From positions 1-36,589 of the forward strand of contig NZ_BACP01000059.1 of the NCBI RefSeq assembly GCF_000260415.1: a stretch of DNA of 36,589 bases, written 5' to 3'. How positions within the stretch are numbered: position 1 is the stretch's first letter; each line of letters starts with the position of its first letter. Position numbers and translations under genes: made by a program. This document shows, piece after piece, positions 16,178-28,165 of this stretch. The notes below the pieces were generated by a model. It ran no database searches and was not told the origin of the DNA. It saw only the letters and a program-made list of their open reading frames with translations. Origin of the DNA: Liquorilactobacillus mali KCTC 3596 = DSM 20444. GTDB lineage: Bacteria > Bacillota > Bacilli > Lactobacillales > Lactobacillaceae.

Positions 16178-16220
16178 CACAAAGACACATATATTGAATT
16201 TTGGATTTCAATATGTTCAT
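16143..16220 (-). CDS. Leader peptide with Cys-Leu-Cys motif, 25 residues
   Basis: ATG at 16220 is preceded by GTGAGGAAATTAAG, a good ribosome site. The 25-codon frame contains MCLCGLRLRRS at residues 11-21 and ends in TGA. Two TGT codons (12 and 14) are followed by Leu/Arg codons that form the 5' arm of the regulatory hairpin. The stop lies 32 bases before the attenuator hairpin. Its position, codon content and overlap with mutually exclusive RNA folds identify it as a ribosome-mediated attenuation leader. Cys is the likely sensed residue because the operon encodes a cystine-type importer; Leu (5 codons) or Arg (3) sensing is the alternative. Confidence 0.7.
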   Translation of the reverse strand: MNILKSKIQYMCLCGLRLRRSTVLA

Positions 16221-16242
16221 CTTAATTTCCTCACTAAAACTA

Positions 16243-16288
16243 ATTATAATAACAATCTTATGTTAGTTGATTTAATAAAATAAGTCAA
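16243..16288 (-). promoter_or_regulatory. Candidate promoter of the cystine operon
   Basis: A consensus TATAAT (minus strand, 16243-16248) lies 22 bases before the leader peptide ATG, giving a very short 5' end, but its -35 is poor. A better -35, TTGACT (16283-16288), would pair at 17 bases with the weaker TAACAT (16260-16265). Either would transcribe the leader. Confidence 0.5.
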
Positions 16289-16322
16289 TACTTTTAATAA
16301 CCAAAAATTAATATTAAAAAGA

Positions 16323-16360
16323 AAGAGCTGAGGCAAAATTTAACTTTTGGCCCAACTCTT
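16323..16360 (-). terminator. Terminator of rlmD, repeat-family hairpin
   Basis: AAGAGCTGAGGCAAAA pairs imperfectly with TTTTGGCCCAACTCTT around TTTAAC. It lies 60 bases downstream of the rlmD stop and is followed on the minus strand by CTTTTTAAT. The arms match the hairpin end of the dispersed repeat. Confidence 0.75.
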
Positions 16361-16421
16361 TATATAAATTTCTTGTCGTCAATAATTTAACAAAAATGCT
16401 AAAAAACTGAATCAACACTTT

Positions 16422-17798
16422 TTAATTGTTTTCTGTTCGCGTTAAAACCGTTATTGATTCAATATGTGTCGTCATTGGGAACTGATCAACAGGTTGAATT
16501 GGTTTTGCCACTTGATAACCCTTTTCTGTGAATAACTGAATATCACGTACCAATGTAGCTGGATTACAACTCACATAAACGATCTTTGCTGGGGCCAATT
16601 TTGCTGTACTGTTGATAACTTCTGATTCCAAACCTTTACGAGGTGGATCAAAGACCACAACATCGGGTTTAATGCCCTCTTCAGACCATTTAGCCATCCA
16701 ATCACTCGCTGTCCCAACTTCGAAGATTGCATTATCAATATTATTTGCAGTTGCATTCTTTTTAGCATCATCAATTGCTTCTGGAACAATTTCAACACCA
16801 TAAACTTTTGCAGCCTTTTGAGCGAGATTCAAGGAAATCGTACCGATTCCACAATATGCATCAATCACAGTCTCTTTGCCAGTTAATTCTGCGGCCTCAA
16901 CAACTTTTTGATAGATTTTCTCTGTCTGAACGGAGTTAACTTGATAGAATGAATGTGCGGAAATCTCAAAATTAATACCATTAAGGCTGTCAGTGATGTG
17001 ACCATCTCCAGCAAGAATTTTTTCTGTCTTTCCTAAAATCACATTTGTTTTTTCCTGATTGATGTTTTGCACAACTGTACGCACATCTGGGCAAGCCTTT
17101 AATATTTCACCCACAACCTCATCTGATTCCGGAATTTTCTTCGCCCGTGTTACTAACACTACCATTACTTCATGTGAATAATGTCCACGGCGCACAATAA
17201 TATGCCGGACCACACCCTTATGTGTCTTCTCATCATACGCACTAATCATGAACTTACGCAAAATATCGCGTACAGCTTTGATTACTTCATCAATCCGTTC
17301 ATCTTGAATGAGGTAGTCTTCCATTGGAACAAAATTATGACTATTTTTCTTAAAAAATCCGGTTTCAAGCCGATTTTTAACCATTCTGACAGGAACTTGC
17401 GCCTTGTTACGATAATGGATCGGTTTATCCATCCCCAAAACTGGGGCAACTTCAACTTCTTCTAAATGTGATTTCTTCAATAGTTCCACAACCTGATTAC
17501 GTTTAAAACTGAGCTGTGCATCATATTTAAGATGTTGTAATGGGGCAATTCCTGTTTGTGTATAAGTTTTGTCAATTCCTGCTGTTCTGAGTGGACTATC
17601 ATTATGTCTGTTAATAACTTTTGCAAAACCATAATTCTTACTTACTTTTATAACAGTGATATCCACAACCTCATCGGGTAGTGCGTTTTCAATAAATAAT
17701 GGGTAATGCTCAACTTTACCTACACCCATTCCTTGGTATGTCAAATCGCTGATTGTCAGCGTTAATTTTTGATTTTTTGCTACTGGTGGTTTACTCAT
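16422..17798 (-). CDS. rlmD: 23S rRNA (uracil-C5)-methyltransferase, RlmD/RlmCD family
   Basis: A 458-residue SAM-dependent enzyme that makes 5-methyluridine in 23S rRNA (U1939 in RlmD; U747 as well in the dual-site RlmCD of Gram-positives). An N-terminal TRAM domain (about 10-65) binds RNA. SAM motif DAYCGIGTISLNLAQ, VFDPPRKGLE and the catalytic-cysteine motif YVSCNPATL are intact. The iron-sulfur cysteines typical of RumA are absent: where that family reads CGGCQLQHL this one has TGIAPLQHL. Single gene with its own terminator, downstream of dgkB. Confidence 0.88.
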   Translation of the reverse strand: MSKPPVAKNQKLTLTISDLTYQGMGVGKVEHYPLFIENALPDEVVDITVIKVSKNYGFAKVINRHNDSPLRTAGIDKTYTQTGIAPLQHLKYDAQLSFKRNQVVELLKKSHLEEVEVAPVLGMDKPIHYRNKAQVPVRMVKNRLETGFFKKNSHNFVPMEDYLIQDERIDEVIKAVRDILRKFMISAYDEKTHKGVVRHIIVRRGHYSHEVMVVLVTRAKKIPESDEVVGEILKACPDVRTVVQNINQEKTNVILGKTEKILAGDGHITDSLNGINFEISAHSFYQVNSVQTEKIYQKVVEAAELTGKETVIDAYCGIGTISLNLAQKAAKVYGVEIVPEAIDDAKKNATANNIDNAIFEVGTASDWMAKWSEEGIKPDVVVFDPPRKGLESEVINSTAKLAPAKIVYVSCNPATLVRDIQLFTEKGYQVAKPIQPVDQFPMTTHIESITVLTRTENN

Positions 17799-17844
17799 TT
17801 AGTTCTCCTTTTTATGAATCATAGCTTAACTTTATACTGAATTG

Positions 17845-17920
17845 TTGATAAGTGCAATCTTTATCCACACAAAACAGCCGCTTGATTTTATTTAAACCAA
17901 ACGACTGTCCGACTTATCAA
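17845..17920 (-). terminator. Nested hairpins between dgkB and rlmD
   Basis: An outer perfect 9-bp inverted repeat, TTGATAAGT (17845-17853) and ACTTATCAA (17912-17920), encloses an inner hairpin ACAGCCG...CGACTGT (about 17874-17908). On the minus strand the inner hairpin is followed by TTTTGTG. It lies just after dgkB and probably terminates it. The role of the outer arms is unclear. Confidence 0.5.
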
Positions 17921-17931
17921 CATGTTACTAA

Positions 17932-18969
17932 CTATTTTTTGTTTGGTACCCCAATTACTCCATCACCATCAAGATCCTTCTCCGAAAGATCCTCAACTTC
18001 TGCTACAAAATGCTCTGCAATGATTTTCTCAGTTGTATTGGAGGATGTAATCGCAGTTTCTGGAATCTTGTCCGTATTAGCGAACATTTGAATATGCTGC
18101 TTCAAATTTTTGAAAACCATCGGAGCATCTCCGCCATATTCACCATCAATATTAATCATCATCTTTTCATCAACTGGTTTAGCAATCACCCTGGAGGTTT
18201 TAACATACAAAATTCGTGGATCCTTAATATGACGTCCACCATTCAAAACCATCGTCATTAACTGCAAGATCTCAACAAGATTGCTCGTCTTAACCACAAT
18301 CAACGTGAATTTGCCATCATCAAGCGATGCATCAGGAACAATTTGTTCAAACCCCCCAATCGAATTGGTCAATGCTAGGAAAAACATTGACGCCTTGCCA
18401 TCAAAAACACCATCGTCATATTCGAGATGCATCTTGATTGGTTTAATTCTTGGTAAGATTTCTGCACCCTTAACAAGGTAAGCGAGATATCCAAAGAGTG
18501 ACTTATATTGTGATGGAACACCATATGTCAATTCCGTCAACAATCCACCACCTGCAATATTTACAAAATATTTTTTGTCAGCTTGACCTATATCCATGCT
18601 AACATTTTTGCCTTTGGCAATCACCTTTGCGGCAGCTATCGGATCTTCACGTGGAATCTTTAATGCTCTTGCATAATCATTTGTTGTCCCTGCAGGGATA
18701 ATTCCCATCATTGGACGGTGTTTCAATGGAGCAATTCCATTAACTACTTCATTGATAGTTCCATCCCCGCCAGCCGCAACAATTAGGTTGAAGCCAGCAC
18801 GTGCTACCCGTTCTGCCTCATCACGTGCCGAATTTGGCTTAGCAGTCGTACGATATGCACTCGTCTCATATCCGGCATTCTCAAGAATGTCGAGAATTTC
18901 AACAAGATCATTGCGCATCGCCTCACGCCCAGATGTTGGATTGTAAATAATCCGACAACGCTTCTTCAT
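17932..18969 (-). CDS. dgkB: Diacylglycerol/lipid kinase
   Basis: A 345-residue soluble kinase that returns diacylglycerol, released by lipoteichoic acid synthesis, to phosphatidic acid. Motifs: nucleotide-binding NPTSGRE near the N-terminus, GGDGTINEVVNG and GIIPAGTTNDYARAL of the DAGK catalytic domain, then the all-beta C-terminal domain. I set the start at 18969, where AAAGGAGAGG precedes the ATG; upstream in-frame codons (MCRFKGEVA) are the ribosome site read through. The C-terminal DLDGDGVIG tail is acidic and EF-hand-like in appearance. It follows gatB by 54 bases, the usual order in Lactobacillaceae. Confidence 0.88.
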   Translation of the reverse strand: MKKRCRIIYNPTSGREAMRNDLVEILDILENAGYETSAYRTTAKPNSARDEAERVARAGFNLIVAAGGDGTINEVVNGIAPLKHRPMMGIIPAGTTNDYARALKIPREDPIAAAKVIAKGKNVSMDIGQADKKYFVNIAGGGLLTELTYGVPSQYKSLFGYLAYLVKGAEILPRIKPIKMHLEYDDGVFDGKASMFFLALTNSIGGFEQIVPDASLDDGKFTLIVVKTSNLVEILQLMTMVLNGGRHIKDPRILYVKTSRVIAKPVDEKMMINIDGEYGGDAPMVFKNLKQHIQMFANTDKIPETAITSSNTTEKIIAEHFVAEVEDLSEKDLDGDGVIGVPNKK

Positions 18970-19023
18970 CGCTACCTCTCCTTTAAATCTACACAAAAAA
19001 ACTTTTAGTAACTTTATGTTTTA

Positions 19024-20454
19024 TTATCTCTTTTTCAAGCTGTCCATTAATAATTTGTTAACAATCTTAGGGTTTGCCTTCCCATGAGTTTCCTTCATGA
19101 TTTGACCAACCAAGAAACCAATTGCACGACCCTTACCGTTCTTGAAATCTTCGATTGATTTCTCATTATTATTCAAAACTGTCTCAATCAATGGTTCCAA
19201 GACAGCTGGATCTGATAGCTGCACAAGCCCTTTGGCCTCGACCCAGGCCTTTGGTTCACTACCATTTGAGATGATTTCTTTAAAGACCTTCTTGGCAATC
19301 TTAGATGAAATCGTGCCATCTTCAATCAACTTAATCATGCCTGCCAAGTTTTCTGGTGTTAACTTTGTTTCAAGCAATTCCAGCTTATTAGCATTCATAT
19401 AAGCATTAACTTCACCCATTAGCCAGTTAGCAGCAAGCTTTGCATCAGCACCCTCAGCAACGGTTGCTTCAAAGAAATCAGACATTTCCTTAGTTTGTGT
19501 AAGAACACCTGCATCATACTCGGGAATTCCCCACGACGAAACATACTTTTCACGACGCTTATCGGGCATTTCTGGAATTGATGCACGAACTTCTTCGATC
19601 CAATCATCTGAAATACGAATTGGTGGAATATCTGGTTCTGGGAAGTAACGATAGTCACTTGCTCCTTCTTTGACACGCATCAAGATCGTCTCACCAGTTG
19701 GTTCATCAAAACGGCGAGTCTCTTGCTGAATTTTTCCACCCGATAACAGAACTCTTTGTTGTCTCTTAGCTTCGTAGTGGGTACCCTTTCTAACATGCTC
19801 GAATGAGTTCAAGTTCTTCATCTCAGTCTTAGTTCCAAATTTGTCAGAACCAATTGGACGTACTGACACATTAACATCAGCACGCATTGAGCCTTCCTCC
19901 ATTTTAACATCAGAGATACCTGTGAATTGAATAATTTGACGCAAACGTACCAAGTAAGCATATGCTTCATCAGCAGAAGTAATGTCTGGCTTTGAAACAA
20001 TTTCAATCAACGGTGTTCCTTGGCGATTCAAATCAACATACGAATAGCCATCTGGACTATGCGTGTTCTTACCAGCATCTTCTTCAACGTGCATTTCTTC
20101 AATTCCAATTTTCTTTTTTTTACCATCTACTTCAATTTCAAGCCAACCATTGCGACCAATTGGTGTTTGAGACTGTGTAATCTGGTATGCCTTAGGGTTA
20201 TCGGGATAAAAATAATTCTTACGGTCGAAATGAATATCTTTAGTAATCTCACAGTTAAGGGCCAAGGCAGCACGCATCCCATATTCCAGTGCACCTTTAT
20301 TGACAGTAGGCAATACGCCTGGGAACCCCCAGTCAACAACATTAGTATTCGTATTTTGTTCTACACCATATTTAACAGGTGCAGGTGAGAAAGCCTTCGA
20401 TTTTGTCTTCATCTCAATGTGGACTTCTAGTCCTATCGTTGTTTCAAAATTCAT
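19024..20454 (-). CDS. gatB: Aspartyl/glutamyl-tRNA amidotransferase subunit B
   Basis: A 476-residue subunit of GatCAB, which converts Glu-tRNA(Gln), and Asp-tRNA(Asn) where needed, to the amidated form in the cytosol. It starts [13 protein letters not shown] and holds the GatB cradle with [18 protein letters not shown], the [13 protein letters not shown] stretch and a C-terminal YqeY-like helical tail that holds the tRNA. Full length. Its ATG overlaps the gatA stop by one base. Confidence 0.95.
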   Translation of the reverse strand: MNFETTIGLEVHIEMKTKSKAFSPAPVKYGVEQNTNTNVVDWGFPGVLPTVNKGALEYGMRAALALNCEITKDIHFDRKNYFYPDNPKAYQITQSQTPIGRNGWLEIEVDGKKKKIGIEEMHVEEDAGKNTHSPDGYSYVDLNRQGTPLIEIVSKPDITSADEAYAYLVRLRQIIQFTGISDVKMEEGSMRADVNVSVRPIGSDKFGTKTEMKNLNSFEHVRKGTHYEAKRQQRVLLSGGKIQQETRRFDEPTGETILMRVKEGASDYRYFPEPDIPPIRISDDWIEEVRASIPEMPDKRREKYVSSWGIPEYDAGVLTQTKEMSDFFEATVAEGADAKLAANWLMGEVNAYMNANKLELLETKLTPENLAGMIKLIEDGTISSKIAKKVFKEIISNGSEPKAWVEAKGLVQLSDPAVLEPLIETVLNNNEKSIEDFKNGKGRAIGFLVGQIMKETHGKANPKIVNKLLMDSLKKR

Positions 20455-21917
20455 TAATCTTGCCCCCCAAACGTTGGAACTTCTTTATGAAAATCAGTTG
20501 CCTGTTCAAATGCATAACCTGCACGATACATTGTCTCTTCATCAAAACGATTAGCAATCAACTGCATTCCAATTGGAAGGCCTTTTGCAAATCCTGCAGG
20601 AAGTGACATACCTGGAAGTCCAGCTAAGTTAACAGGAATTGTTAAAATATCGTTCATATACATCGTAATCGGATCATTAATATCCTCACCGATTCCAAAT
20701 GCCGTAGTTGGGGAAGTTGGTCCTAAAACAAGATCATAGTCATTAAACACATTGGCAAAATCTCTGCAAATCAACGTACGAACTTGCGCAGCCTTCTTAA
20801 AGAAAGCATCATAAGTTCCGGCAGATAGTGAGAAGGTTCCAAGCATGATACGACGCTTGACCTCATCACCAAAACCTTCTGAGCGAGATTTTACGTAAAC
20901 ATCTTCCAAGTTCTTAACATCAGCCGCACGGTGACCATAGCGAATACCATCGAAACGCTGCAGGTTTGAACTTGCTTCAGATGAGGCAATAATGTAATAA
21001 ACAGGCACACCATACTTACTATGAGGAAGACTAACTTCATCAACAGTAGCACCTAATTTTTCAAAGACTGCAATTGCATTTTTAATGCCTTCCCGAACTT
21101 CAGAGTCGACACCTTCACCCATGTATTCTTTAGGAATTGCAATCTTCATCCCTTTTATATTGCCATCCAACTTAGCCGTGAAGTCTGGAATAGCATGACT
21201 TGAACTAGTTGAATCGTGAGGATCTAAACCACTAATTGCGTTTAACAAAATTGCATTGTCCCTAACCGTACGAGTCAGTGGACCAATCTGATCAAGACTT
21301 GATGCAAAAGCAATCAACCCATATCTTGAGACCCGACCATAGGTTGGCTTTACTCCAACAATCCCATTATAAGCTGCAGGTTGGCGAATTGAACCACCTG
21401 TATCTGAACCAAGTGCAGCAATCACTTCACCAGAAGCAACTGCAGCTGCAGAGCCACCAGATGAACCACCAGGAACTTTAGTTTGATCCCAAGCATTCTT
21501 CGTCAATTTGAATGCTGAACTCTCAGTCGAACCACCCATTGCAAATTCATCCATATTAGTCTTACCAACTGTAATTGTTTGAAGAGCATTTAACTTCTCT
21601 ATTACAGTTGCATCATAAATCGGATTGAAATTCTCAAGAATCTTGCTGGCAGCCGTCGTCTTCAAATCTTTTGTTACAATGTTATCCTTGATACCTAAAG
21701 GAATACCTGACAAAAGATTGTCTGCAGCGACTCCTTTTTGATCAAGCTGAGCTGCCTGTTTTAATGCGGCCGCTTTGTTTAAATTCAAGAATGCTCCAAT
21801 TTTTTGATCACGCTTTTCAATATTATCAAAAGTCTGCTGTGTAAGATCAGTCACACTTAATTCCTTATTGACCAATAATTCATGCAAGCTCGCAAAATCA
21901 TGCTTAAAGTAATTCAT
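20454..21917 (-). CDS. gatA: Aspartyl/glutamyl-tRNA amidotransferase subunit A
   Basis: A 487-residue glutaminase subunit of the amidase-signature family. The Lys of [11 protein letters not shown], the cis-Ser in the [15 protein letters not shown] region and the nucleophilic Ser of [16 protein letters not shown] form the Ser-cisSer-Lys triad. It releases ammonia from glutamine for GatB. Middle gene of gatCAB, three bases after gatC. Confidence 0.95.
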   Translation of the reverse strand: MNYFKHDFASLHELLVNKELSVTDLTQQTFDNIEKRDQKIGAFLNLNKAAALKQAAQLDQKGVAADNLLSGIPLGIKDNIVTKDLKTTAASKILENFNPIYDATVIEKLNALQTITVGKTNMDEFAMGGSTESSAFKLTKNAWDQTKVPGGSSGGSAAAVASGEVIAALGSDTGGSIRQPAAYNGIVGVKPTYGRVSRYGLIAFASSLDQIGPLTRTVRDNAILLNAISGLDPHDSTSSSHAIPDFTAKLDGNIKGMKIAIPKEYMGEGVDSEVREGIKNAIAVFEKLGATVDEVSLPHSKYGVPVYYIIASSEASSNLQRFDGIRYGHRAADVKNLEDVYVKSRSEGFGDEVKRRIMLGTFSLSAGTYDAFFKKAAQVRTLICRDFANVFNDYDLVLGPTSPTTAFGIGEDINDPITMYMNDILTIPVNLAGLPGMSLPAGFAKGLPIGMQLIANRFDEETMYRAGYAFEQATDFHKEVPTFGGQD

Positions 21918-21920
21918 GGA

Positions 21921-22223
21921 CTATGCTTCCTCGCTTTCATCAATAATTGCTGGTACCTTGATATATCCATCTTGGTGCTGAGGAACATTTCTCATCAGTT
22001 CTTCACGTGACGTACCGCTAACCGCAATGTCTTCACGCATTACACTTGTTGAGTCAGTTATGTGCGTTGTTACGGGAATTCCATCAGTATCTACTTCACT
22101 GAGTTGCTGAACCATTCCGATAATATCATCCATCTGTCCTGTAAACTTTTGCAATTCTTCGTCTGTAAAAGCTAACTTTGCTAAACCTGCGACATGCTTT
22201 ACTTCGCCTGCACTAATTGCCAT
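21921..22223 (-). CDS. gatC: Aspartyl/glutamyl-tRNA amidotransferase subunit C
   Basis: A 100-residue small subunit that clamps GatA to GatB. It has the typical start ([17 protein letters not shown]), the central [14 protein letters not shown] and the C-terminal [11 protein letters not shown]. The ribosome site is AAAGAGGGAG. A TGCTAAAAT extended -10 lies about 45 bases upstream, so gatCAB may have its own promoter after camS. Confidence 0.95.
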   Translation of the reverse strand: MAISAGEVKHVAGLAKLAFTDEELQKFTGQMDDIIGMVQQLSEVDTDGIPVTTHITDSTSVMREDIAVSGTSREELMRNVPQHQDGYIKVPAIIDESEEA

Positions 22224-22303
22224 TCAAACTCCCTCTTTTCCTATTTCATCAGTAATCATTTTAGCATAACTAACCAACTATATGCGCATCAGAATCACGT
22301 TTT

Positions 22304-25491
<3,188 letters not shown>

Positions 25492-25502
25492 TCATGATTA
25501 GA

Positions 25503-27737
25503 CTATTTTTTCTTAATTGGTGCAAAGGACGCCAGTAGACGCTTAATTCCCATTCCTGCAAACGCAATATCCAATTCCATATCTTCTCCGCTTCCTGCAA
25601 GTTTAACGACTGTTCCTTCACCCCAAGCCTTATGTAAGACCTTGTCGCCAACACTCCAGCCTACCTTCTCGGCACCTGTACCTTTACTTTCTTCGACTGT
25701 TCCAGCTGGCATCTTGTAACGTGTCTTTGCTTGCCCGAAAGGATAATCTTTTCTAGAATCATTGCGTCTAATACTTGTATTAGCAACTTGCTGATTTTCA
25801 GCCTGCAGTAATTCAGGATCAATTTCTTCAATAAATCTTGATGCTGGATTATTTTGACGTCTCCCATACAGCATTCTTGAAAATGCATTTGTTAGAAATA
25901 GTTCACTTTCTGCTCGTGTAATTCCAACGTAGGCTAGTCGTCGTTCTTCTTCAAGTTCATTTTCATCCATCATGGAACGAGACAATGGAAAGATTCCCTC
26001 TTCCATTCCCATCATGAAAACGATTGGGAATTCCAATCCTTTTGCTGCATGAAGTGTCATTAAAGTAACCTCATCTGTTTCTTCAACTAAACTGTCTTGA
26101 TCAGAAACCAGTGCAAGATCCGCTAGAAAATCTACAAATGAGTCGCTATTTTCATCTTCAGGCTCCCATGAATCATCAAACTGCTTAGTAACCGATAAGA
26201 ATTCTTCCAAGTTCTCTAAACGGCTTTGATTTTCTAGTGTCTTAGAATCCTCTAGGACTTTCTTATAGCCACTCTTGTCCAGAATTCTTTCCGTCATTTC
26301 CGTAACATTCAATTTATCCCGCAATTCATGCAAGTCTTTAATTAAATCAGCAAAATTTGCTAACGCATTGCTTGCCTTACCAGAGATATTCGCCAAAACA
26401 GCATTACTTGCCGCATCTAAAAGGCTCATTCCCATATTCTGTGCAAAATCATTTAAGCGTTCTATGCTTGTGCTACCAATACCACGTTTTGGCTCATTAA
26501 CGATTCGTTCAAAACTCAATGAATCCTGTGGATTGGTTACAAGTTGCATATATGCCAGCACATCACGTATCTCTTTACGGTCATAAAATTTATGTGCTCC
26601 AACAATCTTGTAAGGAATATTAGCCTTTATAAACGTTTCTTCAATTGTTCGTGACTGCGCATTTGTGCGATACAAAATTGCAAAGTCATTGTAATGGCAT
26701 CCATTCTCGCGCATCATCTTTTGAATATTGCGTACAACATAGAAGGCTTCATCATTCGCATTTTGTCCACGATAATACCTGATCTTTGTTCCTTCATTAT
26801 TTTGTGTCCACAATTCTTTTGCTTTGCGATTCGTATTATTCTTAATCACTGAATTCGCAGCCTGCAGAATTATCTTAGTTGAGCGGTAATTTTGTTCCAG
26901 CTTAACTAGTGTTGTATCTGGATAGTCCTGTTCAAAATTCATGATGTTTTCCACGTTAGCTCCACGCCAACCATAGATGCTCTGGTCTGCATCACCAACA
27001 ACACATAAATTACGATTCTTCTTTGCCAATAAACTTACAAGTTCGTATTGGGCTTGATTAGTATCCTGATACTCATCAACATGAATGTATTGGAACTTGC
27101 GTTGATAGAATTCGAGTACATCTGGTACTTCTTTGAACAAACGATGTGTCAGCATAATCAGATCATCAAAGTCAACAGCTTGATTATTCTCTAATTGTTT
27201 TTGGTACTCTGGGTAAACATCCGCCACTACTTGTTCGAATGGCCCTTGGATATTCATACGATAATCTGCAGGTGTCTTCAAATCATTCTTTGCATTCGAG
27301 ATCTCACTTAATATTGCTCTTGGATCAAATTTCTTAATATCAATATTCAAATCAGCTAAAATATGTTTGATAAGGGTCCGTTGTTCACTGGTTCCCGTGA
27401 TCGTAAAGGCACGGTTATACCCAATTTTATCAATATCTCGCCGTAAGATTCTTACACAGAGTGCATGAAATGTTGAAACCCACACATCATTTGCTCCCTC
27501 TTCCAGTAAATTCCCGATACGTTCGCGCATTTCTGCTGCAGCTTTATTTGTAAAAGTAATTGCCAGTACATTCCAAGGATTGACTTGTTTCTCTTCAATC
27601 AGATAAGCTACACGATGTGTCAAAACACGTGTCTTCCCACTCCCAGCTCCTGCAATAATCAATAGTGGGCCTTCAGTACATAAGACCGCTTCTTGCTGCT
27701 TATCATTCATTCCTTTTAGTAGTCTTTCTACTGTCAC
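25503..27737 (-). CDS. pcrA: ATP-dependent 3'-5' DNA helicase PcrA/UvrD
   Basis: An about 744-residue superfamily 1 helicase for repair and replication-conflict resolution. Motifs: GPLLIIAGAGSGKTRVLTHR, ITFTNKAA, HVDEYQDTNQAQ, GDADQSIYGWRGA, LEQNYRST, TLHAAKGLEFP, RRLAYVGITRAE, plus a C-terminal Tudor-like RNA polymerase-binding domain (VGDKVLHKAWGEGTVV). I choose the GTG at 27737: its start aligns with known PcrA (VERLLKGMNDKQQEAV) and AGAGAGG lies ten bases upstream. An ATG at 27767 is only five bases from a TATAAT and has no ribosome site. Confidence 0.93.
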   Translation of the reverse strand: MTVERLLKGMNDKQQEAVLCTEGPLLIIAGAGSGKTRVLTHRVAYLIEEKQVNPWNVLAITFTNKAAAEMRERIGNLLEEGANDVWVSTFHALCVRILRRDIDKIGYNRAFTITGTSEQRTLIKHILADLNIDIKKFDPRAILSEISNAKNDLKTPADYRMNIQGPFEQVVADVYPEYQKQLENNQAVDFDDLIMLTHRLFKEVPDVLEFYQRKFQYIHVDEYQDTNQAQYELVSLLAKKNRNLCVVGDADQSIYGWRGANVENIMNFEQDYPDTTLVKLEQNYRSTKIILQAANSVIKNNTNRKAKELWTQNNEGTKIRYYRGQNANDEAFYVVRNIQKMMRENGCHYNDFAILYRTNAQSRTIEETFIKANIPYKIVGAHKFYDRKEIRDVLAYMQLVTNPQDSLSFERIVNEPKRGIGSTSIERLNDFAQNMGMSLLDAASNAVLANISGKASNALANFADLIKDLHELRDKLNVTEMTERILDKSGYKKVLEDSKTLENQSRLENLEEFLSVTKQFDDSWEPEDENSDSFVDFLADLALVSDQDSLVEETDEVTLMTLHAAKGLEFPIVFMMGMEEGIFPLSRSMMDENELEEERRLAYVGITRAESELFLTNAFSRMLYGRRQNNPASRFIEEIDPELLQAENQQVANTSIRRNDSRKDYPFGQAKTRYKMPAGTVEESKGTGAEKVGWSVGDKVLHKAWGEGTVVKLAGSGEDMELDIAFAGMGIKRLLASFAPIKKK

Positions 27738-27772
27738 TTTTTCCAATCCTCTCTTGAATCCAATCATATTTT

Positions 27773-27781
27773 ATTATACCA
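27773..27781 (-). promoter_or_regulatory. Extended -10 promoter of pcrA
   Basis: On the minus strand TGGTATAAT is an extended -10 element (TGnTATAAT). Transcription would begin near 27766, about 29 bases before the GTG start. No good -35 is seen. Confidence 0.55.
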
Positions 27782-28165
27782 AAAAAAACATTACGCTTCT
27801 TAAAAAAAGACAAAAGAATCAGACTTTACCATTGTTAATAGAATAGTCCCTACATGCTAAATAAAAACTCAGATATATTTTGACTTACCTTCTCTATTCA
27901 TTTCAACTAAACATGTTCCATAAATTAAAAGATTTTGTCTTCTAATCTAGAATTACCAATAGCACAAATGCTTGTCATTTTCATAATTTCGCACTAGTAC
28001 TCAGATTTTACCAACTTATGTCTTGCTTTCTTTTTTAAAATAAAATACTACAGCAGGAAAATTAAAAACATTTTCCGCTGCAGTATTTTGTTTAATTTGT
28101 GACTAAAAGCAATAAAGCGCAATAAATTAGGAAACAAATCAAAAGTACACACTATACTCCTGCTT
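27782..28165. other. Intergenic region between pcrA and the PurK-like gene
   Basis: No gene is visible. It holds a terminator hairpin at 28042-28089 and otherwise AT-rich sequence without recognisable structure. Confidence 0.5.
28042..28089 (-). terminator. Terminator of the PurK-like gene
   Basis: A long hairpin pairs AAAATACTACAGCAGGAAAA with TTTTCCGCTGCAGTATTTT, with two mismatches, around TTAAAAACA. On the minus strand TATTTTATTTT follows. It lies 77 bases after the stop codon. Confidence 0.7.

Noticed and set aside
16076-16250. T-box riboswitch as the control of the cystine operon
   Set aside because: A TGGAAC stretch precedes the terminator, but the conserved T-box sequence (AGGGTGGNACCGCG) is absent and the leader is too short for a Stem I. 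The leader peptide and antiterminator explain the region better.
20020-20388. Plus-strand open frame of about 120 codons within gatB
   Set aside because: No ribosome site and low-complexity hydrophobic content. It overlaps a fully conserved essential gene on the other strand.
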